A stretch of 7,563 nucleotides of DNA from Saprospirales bacterium. GTDB taxonomy: Bacteria > Bacteroidota > Bacteroidia > Chitinophagales > Saprospiraceae. Shown here piece after piece: positions 1 through 5,784 of this stretch (positions are counted from its first letter, which is position 1; each line of letters starts with the position of its first letter). The stretch lies in contig JAHEAS010000149.1 of the NCBI GenBank assembly GCA_024642645.1, positions 1-7,563 on the forward strand. The letters run 5' to 3'. Both the position numbers and the translations under genes were made by a program. A model generated the notes under the pieces. The model was not told the DNA's origin. It saw only the letters and a list, made by a program, of their open reading frames with translations, and searched no databases.

Positions 1-532
1 CACGTTCTCCTTCGGCAACTTGTCTTTGAGCTTCTTGATTGACGTGAAAAAAGGTGGCGATGTATTCTCACTCGACCAGTACTATGGTTTGGCTACTGGT
101 GAGGCTAAAGAAACTGCTGTGTTGAACGATCTCGGAAATGAAGTACGTGCTCCGCTTGACCAAGGTGGTGGCATTATCATAGAAGGTGTTTTGGCAGACG
201 GAACTCCAAATACGAACCGTTACGATGCAACCAACTTTGGTATTTACGGCTACCGCCGTAACCCGAACGCTGCATTTGTTTACGATGCCAGCTTTGTGAA
301 ACTACGGGAAGCTACGTTGAACTACAACTTCCCAAAGAGCATGTTCGCAGGTTCGAATGTCATCAAAGGCGCTACGATCGGTGTCTATGGCCGTAACCTT
401 TGGATCATCCACAAGAACCTGCCTAACGCAGATCCAGAAGATGGCATGAGCGCTGGTAACGTACAAGGCTATCAGTCAGGCAGCTATCCAACTGCTCGTG
501 TTTTTGGAGTTAACCTTAACGTCAAATTCTAA
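1..532 (+). CDS. SusC/RagA-family TonB-dependent outer-membrane receptor, C-terminal fragment
   Basis: This is the 3' end of a gene that begins before the window. The open frame runs in from base 2, so the TTG at 20 is an internal Leu codon, not a start. About 176 residues are visible, against roughly 1000 for a full SusC protein. What is seen is the end of a beta-barrel: alternating hydrophobic strands, the segment around FVYDASFVKLREATLNYNFP, which is a hallmark of SusC C-termini, then VYGRNLWII, and a last strand ending in Phe (GVNLNVKF), as expected for BAM-inserted barrels. By family knowledge the barrel pairs with the SusD-like lid encoded 77 bp downstream and imports an oligomer using TonB/ExbBD energy. 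The plug, carboxypeptidase-D-like domain and TonB box lie outside the window, so the substrate cannot be inferred. No frameshift is visible. Confidence 0.93.
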   Translation, partial: TFSFGNLSLSFLIDVKKGGDVFSLDQYYGLATGEAKETAVLNDLGNEVRAPLDQGGGIIIEGVLADGTPNTNRYDATNFGIYGYRRNPNAAFVYDASFVKLREATLNYNFPKSMFAGSNVIKGATIGVYGRNLWIIHKNLPNADPEDGMSAGNVQGYQSGSYPTARVFGVNLNVKF

Positions 533-534
533 AC

Positions 535-592
535 GACAGTTTTGAGGAAACGATGGCGTCACAATGACGTTATCCATATTTTTTAAACTGTC
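535..592 (+). promoter_or_regulatory. Hairpin in the susC-susD spacer (attenuator or mRNA-stability element)
   Basis: The 77-bp spacer between the two Sus genes holds nested inverted repeats. The inner stem pairs 552-561 with 565-574 (10 pairs including two G-U, loop CAA) and is followed by a T-rich run at 578-584. An outer perfect 8-bp repeat, GACAGTTT (535-542) and AAACTGTC (585-592), encloses it. The inner stem plus T run resembles a weak intrinsic terminator. The outer pairing would compete by capturing bases next to the T run. The structure is read directly from the sequence; a role in setting the SusC:SusD ratio is inference. Confidence 0.5.
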
Positions 593-609
593 AATAATAA
601 TTTTGAATT

Positions 610-2031
610 ATGAAAAAAATATTGTTTTTGCTAATAACCGCGTCAATTGTCCTTACTTCCTGTGACAAGGATTTTGGGGATCTGAATGTGGACAAGAAAA
701 AGCCCTCGGAGGTGGCTCCTGGCGCATTGTTTACCACTGCTCAGAAGAATATGGTTGACTTGATGACTAATTCCAATGTCAACAGGAATATTTTTCGGTT
801 AATCTCGCAGTACTGGACAGAATGCACCTACATTGATGAGTCAAACTATGACCTCAATACTCGTCAAATTCCGCAAAACAACTGGAATATCATCTACGTA
901 AACGTACTGAAAAACCTAAATGAGGCACAAAGCTTGATACCTAGCCAGAGCGATGCTTTCTACCCTCCTGCGGTAAAGGCAAACCAAAACTCCTGCGCTG
1001 AGATCATGAATGTGTATGCTTATGCTATGTTGGTCAACATGTTTGGTGATATCCCTTATTCTGAGGCATTGGACTTCTCAAAGCCTGCGCCAAAGTATGA
1101 CGATGCATCCACCATTTACAACGACCTGCTGACTCGCCTCGACAATGCCATTAGTGCTATTGATGAAGGTGCAGGTGGTTTCGGAAGCAGTGACCTTATT
1201 TATGGTGGCGATATGGCTGGCTGGAAAAAATTCGGAAAGTCACTAGAGGCTCGTTTGGCCATGATTATTGCTGACCACGACTCTGGCAAGGCTAGCAGCA
1301 TCATCAGCAAGGTTGCTGGCGACATCATTACCAGCAACGACGACAATACCTACTTCCACTACCTTTCTGGCCCGCCAAATACCAATCAAACTTGGGTGGA
1401 CCTCGTGCAAAGTGGTCGTAAGGACTTCGTGGCAGCCAATACCCTTGTTGATGTAATGAATGGCTTGAATGACCCACGCGTACCTTACTATTTCACCGTG
1501 GATGACGCTGGTGGATACACAGGAGGTATTTATGGTTCTGCCAATAACTACGCTACATTTTCGAAGCCAGGCGATCGCCTCATCGCACCTGATTTCGAAG
1601 CCATTCTTTTCGATGCAGCTGAGGGTAACTTTCTGTTAGCCGAGGCAGTAGAGCGTGGCTATATCACTGGTGATGCTGGTGCGTATTATTCGGCAGCTAT
1701 CCAAGCTTCTTGTGACTACTGGAATGCCGATGCTACTGCTTACTTAGCAACCCCAGCAGTAGCTTATGCTACAGCTGCTGGCGATTGGAAGCAGAAAATT
1801 GGTACGCAGAAATGGCTGGCACTTTACAACCGTGGCTTTGAAGCATGGACAGAGTGGAGGAGATTCGATTATCCTGTACTCACACCCGGTTCGGAAGCTT
1901 TATCGGAGATTCCAGTTCGTTATACTTACCCAACTCAAGAGCAGACGCTGAACGCTACCAATTATGCTGCGGCTGCGGCTGCGATTGGTGGTGACGTAGT
2001 AGAGACCAAGTTGTTCTGGGATCGTAATTAA
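610..2031 (+). CDS. SusD/RagB-family nutrient-binding outer-membrane lipoprotein (SusD-like_2 type)
   Basis: A complete 473-residue protein, a normal length for the family. Residues 1-17 form a lipoprotein signal peptide, with lipobox LTSC and lipidation Cys18. The acidic stretch after the Cys (DKDFGD) suits surface export in Bacteroidota. Family landmarks in order are a TPR-like N-terminal half (FRLISQYW near 62-69), FGDIPYSEAL at 145-154, YDDASTIYNDLLTRLDNAI at 163-181, LLAEAVERG at 342-350 followed by YYSAAIQASCDYW, NRGFEAWTEWRRF at 407-419, and a C-terminal RYTYP...N..N segment ending in LFWDRN. By family knowledge it sits as a lid on the SusC barrel and binds substrate at the cell surface. 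It is cotranscribed with the upstream receptor gene, and the operon ends at the terminator after 2063. The ATG at 610 has an AT-rich leader without a Shine-Dalgarno, usual for this phylum. The ligand is unknown. Confidence 0.95.
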   Translation: MKKILFLLITASIVLTSCDKDFGDLNVDKKKPSEVAPGALFTTAQKNMVDLMTNSNVNRNIFRLISQYWTECTYIDESNYDLNTRQIPQNNWNIIYVNVLKNLNEAQSLIPSQSDAFYPPAVKANQNSCAEIMNVYAYAMLVNMFGDIPYSEALDFSKPAPKYDDASTIYNDLLTRLDNAISAIDEGAGGFGSSDLIYGGDMAGWKKFGKSLEARLAMIIADHDSGKASSIISKVAGDIITSNDDNTYFHYLSGPPNTNQTWVDLVQSGRKDFVAANTLVDVMNGLNDPRVPYYFTVDDAGGYTGGIYGSANNYATFSKPGDRLIAPDFEAILFDAAEGNFLLAEAVERGYITGDAGAYYSAAIQASCDYWNADATAYLATPAVAYATAAGDWKQKIGTQKWLALYNRGFEAWTEWRRFDYPVLTPGSEALSEIPVRYTYPTQEQTLNATNYAAAAAAIGGDVVETKLFWDRN

Positions 2032-2062
2032 TTGATTCTCAGACTCCTTTTTGGAGCAAATA

Positions 2063-2105
2063 AAAGCGGCTGTGCCATTCATTTGGTGCAGCCGCTTTCT
2101 TTTTT
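2063..2105 (+). terminator. Rho-independent terminator after the susD-like gene, probably bidirectional
   Basis: The stem pairs 2063-2076 (AAAGCGGCTGTGCC) with 2085-2098 (GGTGCAGCCGCTTT). That is 14 pairs, two of them G-U, around an 8-nt loop, followed by TTTCTTTTTT at 2096-2105. It begins 31 bp after the susD-like stop codon. On the minus strand the same stem is followed by a short TTTTATTT run, so it can also end transcription of the convergent minus-strand gene whose stop codon is at 2130. Confidence 0.9.
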
Positions 2106-2129
2106 GCAAGGGTGGTTTTCTTACACAGG

Positions 2130-2582
2130 TTAACCAAGGTTCACCGTATAAGAATAACTAACGCTTGGCTTCTTTTTTTTCTCTTCAGTAGCGGTGATTA
2201 TAGGCGTGACCGTGGGGGCATAGTTGAACTGGGCCTGTGCGGTTGATTCACTAATTTGCGGTAGCTTGAAATGGATTTGTATGGTGTTGTGATAAACAAC
2301 CTTCACTCCACGGGGAGTGTCCACCTTGAACTTCATAGACTTTACCAGCCGAATGGCTTCCTCCTCAAGGCCAGAGCCAAGCGCATGGCCAATGACTTTT
2401 GCATCAATCACATTGCCCACGTGGTTAATATCGTAACGGATGCTCACTGTGCCTTCCAGCCGTTGTTCCAATGCCTCCTGCGGGTAGCGGAGATTGTCGG
2501 TAACAAACTGCTTCATGGCTTTTGGCCCCCCTTCGAACCAGGGCTGCTTGATGAAATGCTTGTCTTTTGATGGTTTGTGCAT
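2130..2582 (-). CDS. Small TonB C-terminal-domain protein lacking a membrane anchor
   Basis: 150 residues. The central part (about 16-108) matches the TonB C-terminal fold: FEGGPKAM at 16-23, YPQEAL at 33-38, LEGTVSIRYDI at 42-52, G56 followed by VIDAKVIG, then GLEEEAIRLVKSMKF at 71-85. In classical TonB this domain crosses the periplasm and contacts TonB-box receptors. Here there is no signal peptide, no N-terminal transmembrane helix and no Pro-rich spacer, so by sequence it is cytoplasmic and unlikely to transduce energy in the usual way. The last 40 residues are a Lys-rich, Ser/Tyr-rich tail (EEKKKK near 133-138). It starts 26 bp after the stop of the K+ channel gene, in the same direction, so the two are probably cotranscribed. 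The fold assignment is firm; the cellular role is unknown. Confidence 0.82.
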   Translation of the reverse strand: MHKPSKDKHFIKQPWFEGGPKAMKQFVTDNLRYPQEALEQRLEGTVSIRYDINHVGNVIDAKVIGHALGSGLEEEAIRLVKSMKFKVDTPRGVKVVYHNTIQIHFKLPQISESTAQAQFNYAPTVTPIITATEEKKKKPSVSYSYTVNLG

Positions 2583-2608
2583 GGGTATAGATGATTTGAT
2601 ACGGTTAC

Positions 2609-3718
2609 TTAACGCATGCTTGCAATATAGGTTCGGAGCGCCTCCAACTGTACTCTTGTCCCCAATAGAATAAAGCTGGAATTGACCGTGAGCACAATTT
2701 CTGGCCCCGGATTTACGACATAGCTCCCATCAGAATGCTTGAAACCGATAATATTTGCCCCAGTTTCTCGGCGGATATGCAGGTCACGGATACTTTTTCC
2801 AAGGCACGAAGGTGGCATGTCTCGGTAATGTATTTCTTCAAACTCAATGTCCGACTCCGACTCGTTGGTAATGTATTGGAAAAATTCAGTAGCGCCAGGC
2901 TTGCTCACCAGTGTAGCCATATAAAAGCCACCAATCTGCTCTGGCATAATGACGTGATTGGCGCCAGCCAATTGCAATTTGCGCTGTGACTTGGCCTCGG
3001 TAGCCCGGCTGATGATGTTCAGTCCAGGATTCATTTGTCGGGCAGTCAGTACGATGAATAGGTTCTCCGAGTCGTCGGGCAAGGCCGTAATCAAGGCTTT
3101 TGCATTCATGATGCCAGCCCGCTGTAGGGCTTCATCATGCGTGGCGTCCTCTTCGATGTAGAGCACTTTGTCCTCGCTTCGTTGTATTTCCTCGATGACG
3201 GCCTTGTTTTGTTCTACAATTACAAATGGCATTCGGTGGTGGCGAAAATTGTTCGCAACCTCCCGGCCATAACGGCCAAAGCCACAGATGATAACATGGT
3301 TTTTCAATTTTTCAATTTTGTTGTTTATCAACCGTAGGTGCATTTTTTTGAAAACTTCCCCGTTGATAACATAGTACGAAAATACCGAAAGCGCATATGC
3401 AAATATGCCAATATTGAGCAGAATAAGGAAGGAAGCAAACCATTCGCCCGCCGGGCTGAGTGGCTGGACCGCACCATAACCCACCGTTGAAATGGTCATG
3501 GTTGTCATAAAAAACGCTTCCCGGAACGAGTAACTTTCCAACCACATGAAACCACCGGTACCCAGAATGAATTCACCTAAAATAAGTGCAAGTGCAAGTC
3601 TGTTGCTCAGCAGGTTGCGGGGAATAGAGTAGAGGCGGTCAGATCTAACGGGTATAAATTGTGGGAGTAAACGTCTATTCAAAATATTCGGAAAACAGCA
3701 GCGTGGTTGGTCGGACAT
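2609..3718 (-). CDS. Two-TM potassium channel with cytoplasmic TrkA/RCK domain (MthK/Kch-like)
   Basis: 369 residues from the first ATG. Order: TM1 about 39-56, a pore helix and the K+ selectivity filter TVGYG at 78-82, TM2 about 94-117, then a regulator-of-K+-conductance module. That module has a Rossmann TrkA-N domain from about 140, with GFGRYG at 146-151 and the nucleotide-ribose acidic residue E169 in VIVEQN, and a TrkA-C domain at about 291-367. By family knowledge such channels form tetramers in the inner membrane and gate K+ flux in response to ligands or nucleotides bound by the RCK ring. The start is uncertain. The frame is open to a GTG at 3739, 3 nt after the M48 stop, but residues encoded from 3737 to 3698 are the arms of a perfect hairpin. 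The ATG at 3718 lies in its loop, and a TTG at about 3682 is the next candidate before TM1. Homology to relatives would be expected to begin only just before TM1. It is followed at 26 bp by the TonB-domain gene. Confidence 0.9.
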   Translation of the reverse strand: MSDQPRCCFPNILNRRLLPQFIPVRSDRLYSIPRNLLSNRLALALILGEFILGTGGFMWLESYSFREAFFMTTMTISTVGYGAVQPLSPAGEWFASFLILLNIGIFAYALSVFSYYVINGEVFKKMHLRLINNKIEKLKNHVIICGFGRYGREVANNFRHHRMPFVIVEQNKAVIEEIQRSEDKVLYIEEDATHDEALQRAGIMNAKALITALPDDSENLFIVLTARQMNPGLNIISRATEAKSQRKLQLAGANHVIMPEQIGGFYMATLVSKPGATEFFQYITNESESDIEFEEIHYRDMPPSCLGKSIRDLHIRRETGANIIGFKHSDGSYVVNPGPEIVLTVNSSFILLGTRVQLEALRTYIASMR

Positions 3719-3737
3719 ATCCCACCAACCACGCTGC
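3692..3737 (-). terminator. Terminator-like hairpin between the M48 and K+ channel genes, overlapping the channel start
   Basis: A perfect 14-bp inverted repeat pairs 3698-3711 with 3724-3737. After one C/C mismatch, two more G-C pairs follow (3713-3714 with 3721-3722), leaving the 6-nt loop 3715-3720. Read on the minus strand it begins 6 nt after the M48 stop and is followed by TGTTTT (3697-3692). This fits an intrinsic terminator for M48, although the T run is short. The loop contains the ATG at 3718-3716 that is the first ATG of the channel frame. It may instead be a translational control hairpin. Confidence 0.65.
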
Positions 3738-3742
3738 ACAGG

Positions 3743-4549
3743 TTAATTCAACAGTTTTTTAATTTGGTCGTAGGCAGCCTTATGGTTCTGTCTGCCACGG
3801 CAGCCTAGCGACTGCGACTTGGCTTTGATGTCCTTGATACGATTGCCGGGGTCCGGGTGGGTGCTTAAGAACTCAGGCGGTGTACCGCCCTTGCCTTTTA
3901 TTTTTTCAAAAAAACCGGCTGCACCTGCTGCGTTCAAGTCGCTGTTGCAAAGATAAATCACTGAGTATTCGTCTGCTTCCGCCTCGTGGCTGCGGCTGAA
4001 CTTCAGCGAAGCCAGCCCTAGTGCCAACTGCTCCAGCACACCAGGGTCTTTGTTCCCAGTGGCAATCATGCGCAGCGCATCTAGGCCGTATAATTTTGTC
4101 ATTTGCTGGGTGGAGTGTCGCTGTGCGGCATGAGCAATCTCATGGCCCATTACCCCGGCCAGCTGGTCTTCTGTGTCGAGGAACTTGATTAAGCCCGTAT
4201 AAACGTAGAGGTGGCCACCAGGTACTGCAAATGCGTTCAGCGTTTTGTCGTCCTTGATGATTTGAACTTGCCAGTCGAATTCATTGGCGTGGGCTACCTT
4301 GCCAGAGCGCAGCAGTTGTTGCGTCAGGCCTCGGATGTACTTGTACACTTCTTCGTTGCCCTTTTCTGGTAAAATAGGAAATTGCTTTGGGTCACTCGCA
4401 ATCTGTTCGCTCACTTGTTTGCCGAGTGCCTTGTCATCTGAAATGGTAAAGAGGTTGATGTTGCCTGCTTTTTTCATCAGCTTACAGTCCCAAGAAATGG
4501 CTGTGGTGAGGCTGATGGCAAGCAATAGAAAGATTTTTTTAGTAATCAT
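3743..4549 (-). CDS. M48-family zinc metalloprotease, periplasmic or lipid-anchored
   Basis: 268 residues. A hydrophobic signal peptide spans about 1-20 (KKIFLLLAISLTTAIS), with Cys22 near the cleavage site. The SWDC context is a poor lipobox because of Asp at -1, so lipidation is doubtful. The catalytic HEIAH zinc motif is at 136-140, with H136 and H140 as ligands and E137 catalytic. The third ligand lies in SRSHEAEAD (185-193), where E189 fits the SRxxExxAD pattern. A conserved THPDPGNRI segment follows at 230-238. Relatives with this single-domain layout (the LoiP/YggG group, and the protease part of BepA) degrade misfolded envelope proteins or help outer-membrane assembly. It lacks the TPR domain of BepA. 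A TACCTTTG promoter element lies 19 nt before the ATG and a hairpin follows the stop, so it is probably expressed largely on its own, despite lying in line with the DCC gene upstream. Confidence 0.93.
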   Translation of the reverse strand: MITKKIFLLLAISLTTAISWDCKLMKKAGNINLFTISDDKALGKQVSEQIASDPKQFPILPEKGNEEVYKYIRGLTQQLLRSGKVAHANEFDWQVQIIKDDKTLNAFAVPGGHLYVYTGLIKFLDTEDQLAGVMGHEIAHAAQRHSTQQMTKLYGLDALRMIATGNKDPGVLEQLALGLASLKFSRSHEAEADEYSVIYLCNSDLNAAGAAGFFEKIKGKGGTPPEFLSTHPDPGNRIKDIKAKSQSLGCRGRQNHKAAYDQIKKLLN

Positions 4550-4568
4550 GGTTGAAATGGTTTGGATT

Positions 4569-4576
4569 CAAAGGTA
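4569..4576 (-). promoter_or_regulatory. Bacteroidota -7 promoter element (TACCTTTG) before the M48 gene
   Basis: The minus strand reads TACCTTTG, an exact match to the Bacteroidota consensus TAnnTTTG, ending 19 nt before the M48 ATG. That would give a 5' UTR of roughly 12-15 nt. A clear -33 TTTG at the usual spacing is not seen; a TTG lies 14 nt upstream, which is too close. Confidence 0.55.
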
Positions 4577-4612
4577 GTGGTTCGGTTGTTCAATGTATTA
4601 TTTAGAACGGTT

Positions 4613-4669
4613 TTTAAACGAAACAACCTGCCCATGGACGTATGTGTCCACTGTTTCGAAAGGTTTAAA
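4613..4669. repeat. Interrupted palindrome in the DCC-M48 spacer
   Basis: The 145-bp spacer contains nested inverted repeats: TTTAAA at 4613-4618 and 4664-4669, CGAAAC at 4619-4624 against GTTTCG at 4653-4658, and TGGAC at 4635-4639 against GTCCA at 4646-4650. There is no T tract after it on the minus strand, so it is not an obvious intrinsic terminator for the DCC gene. A regulator-binding site or an RNA structure upstream of the M48 promoter are the alternatives. Confidence 0.4.
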
Positions 4670-4694
4670 ATTTTGCTATTAAAACCAAATTCCT

Positions 4695-5099
4695 TTACAA
4701 AAACCTTCCTTTCAGCTCTGGCGTGGGGAGCCAGCAAGCTTCTTTTTTCCCAAACCAGCGATAGCGGTTGCGGGCAATCCAATCATAAACAGCATCCCGG
4801 ATGCACCTCGGCACGATGCGCAACGTCCCTAGCAACGGCCATCCGCCACCAATTTTGCCAAAAATGAGCAGTGGCACATCGGAGCGGGTGTAGGCTTTTC
4901 CACCATCAATCAGCACCACGGTATTTATTTCATTGGTGGGCAAATTGTGCGCTTGCAACAACTCTTGGCCAGTGGCTGATTGCAGCGAAACGAATCGGAA
5001 CTTCGCCGCTGGGTCGTGCCGGATGACCCACTGCACGGAGTCGTTGCAGAGGTTGCATACGCCATCGAACAAGAGTACTGGATGTTGAATGGTTGGCAT
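4695..5099 (-). CDS. DCC-family thiol-disulfide oxidoreductase-like protein (DUF393)
   Basis: 134 residues, the usual family length. The signature is near the N-terminus: LLFDGVCNLCN at 9-19, giving the DxxCxxC motif with D12, C15 and C18. A further Cys at 122 lies in the conserved C-terminal block NRYRWFGKKEAC, followed by PTPELKGRFL at the C-terminus. Predicted secondary structure is thioredoxin-like, and the CxxC pair suggests redox chemistry, but for most members of the family this is inferred rather than shown. No signal peptide is present, so it is probably cytoplasmic. It starts 3 nt after the stop of the NadR-like gene, so the two are an operon. A functional link between them is not evident from sequence. 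Confidence 0.93.
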   Translation of the reverse strand: MPTIQHPVLLFDGVCNLCNDSVQWVIRHDPAAKFRFVSLQSATGQELLQAHNLPTNEINTVVLIDGGKAYTRSDVPLLIFGKIGGGWPLLGTLRIVPRCIRDAVYDWIARNRYRWFGKKEACWLPTPELKGRFL

Positions 5100-5102
5100 A
5101 AA

Positions 5103-5627
5103 TTATTGATTGTCAGTTTTTAAGAGGGCAGCAACGGCATTTCGGGCATTCTGAAAACGTTGCTTGCCGCTAGCGCCAATCTCCGTGAAGTTTGCGCCCA
5201 GCGAAGTTAATTCCCTTCGGTAAATACCCAGCAGGGCGTCCCGGTTATCAGGATTTTCCCGCTGTGAGTCGGGCATCCATGGCAAGTCGGGCAGGCAAAG
5301 CAGGTAATGTTCTGGTTGACGGAGCAGTAGTTGCTCCAGCGTCCAGGCGTTGCATTCTCCGAAGCGAAATTCTGACCAAATTTTCACTACCTCCAAGCTG
5401 GTGTCGAGGAAAAGCAGGCCATTGGCTTGGGCAGCTATTTCGTCTTCGAGGGCAACCTGTCCACGGGCTATCTCTAAAAGGTCGGCGGAGGTGTAGGGGC
5501 GAGCAAGGGCGTCAAGGTATTGCCTGGCGAACTCTGGAACCCACACTGTTCCGAACGCTTCGGCCAGTTGAGCGGCCAGCGTCGTTTTGCCAGAAGACTC
5601 CGGCCCTGTGAGCACGATTTTTTTCAT
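5103..5627 (-). CDS. NadR-like P-loop kinase/ATPase (AAA_28), possible ribosylnicotinamide kinase
   Basis: 174 residues forming one P-loop domain. The Walker A motif GPESSGKTT is at 8-16. VPEFARQYL at 30-38 resembles the conserved V-E-aR-yl segment of the NadR kinase domain. FLDTS at 73-77 is the Walker B-like strand. LPDLPWMPDSQRE at 112-124 resembles the D-PW-DG-R block of NadR. In Escherichia coli NadR this domain phosphorylates nicotinamide riboside to NMN. Here the helix-turn-helix and adenylyltransferase domains are absent, so if active it would be a stand-alone NR kinase needing another enzyme for NAD synthesis. No pnuC transporter gene is next to it, which weakens that assignment, and other substrates are possible. 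It is the first gene of the minus-strand group, immediately followed by the DCC gene. Confidence 0.85.
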   Translation of the reverse strand: MKKIVLTGPESSGKTTLAAQLAEAFGTVWVPEFARQYLDALARPYTSADLLEIARGQVALEDEIAAQANGLLFLDTSLEVVKIWSEFRFGECNAWTLEQLLLRQPEHYLLCLPDLPWMPDSQRENPDNRDALLGIYRRELTSLGANFTEIGASGKQRFQNARNAVAALLKTDNQ

Positions 5628-5660
5628 GAAAATTTGGTGTGAAAATTCGGCGCTACCACT

Positions 5661-5668
5661 TATTTTTG
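5661..5668 (+). promoter_or_regulatory. Possible -7 promoter element (TATTTTTG) for the 192-residue protein
   Basis: TATTTTTG matches the Bacteroidota TAnnTTTG consensus. A TTTG at 5633-5636 could serve as the -33 element, though the 24-nt spacing is a little long. The 5' UTR would be about 110 nt and would contain the inverted repeat at 5683-5700. AT-rich sequence makes a chance match quite possible. Confidence 0.3.
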
Positions 5669-5678
5669 AACAAAATCA

Positions 5679-5700
5679 ATGGTTGTTTCACCATAAACAA
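5679..5700. repeat. Overlapping inverted repeats between divergent genes
   Basis: Two inverted repeats interlock here: TTGTTT (5683-5688) with AAACAA (5695-5700), 6-nt spacer, and ATGGT (5679-5683) with ACCAT (5690-5694). They sit in the 157-bp gap between the divergent NadR-like gene and the 192-residue gene, where an operator would be expected. Both are short and could be chance. Confidence 0.3.
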
Positions 5701-5784
5701 TCGCCGTTGAAATTGGTTATTTTCCGACACTGAAAGGTTTACGCCCCAAATATTCCAATAACTCAATATCCCAATCTCATTTTC

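Noticed and set aside
20..22. TTG at 20 as a start of the SusC-like fragment
   Set aside because: The frame is open to the window edge and the residues before it (TFSFGN) fit the SusC barrel, so this is internal to a truncated gene.
1900..2109. Minus-strand frame spanning the susD-like 3' end and the terminator
   Set aside because: It runs through the terminator hairpin and the antisense of a conserved SusD C-terminus, with no protein features.
3312..3545. 77-codon minus-strand frame inside the channel gene
   Set aside because: A frame-shifted shadow of the TM1/filter/TM2 region; the channel frame carries the intact selectivity filter.
3584..3600. Short tandem repeat AAGTGC in the channel gene
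   Set aside because: It encodes alternating Leu-Ala in TM1 and is explained by codon repetition.
4546..4867. Overlapping open frames on both strands across the DCC-M48 spacer
   Set aside because: They extend into the DCC gene in other frames and show no domain or conserved pattern; the palindrome and promoter explain the spacer better.
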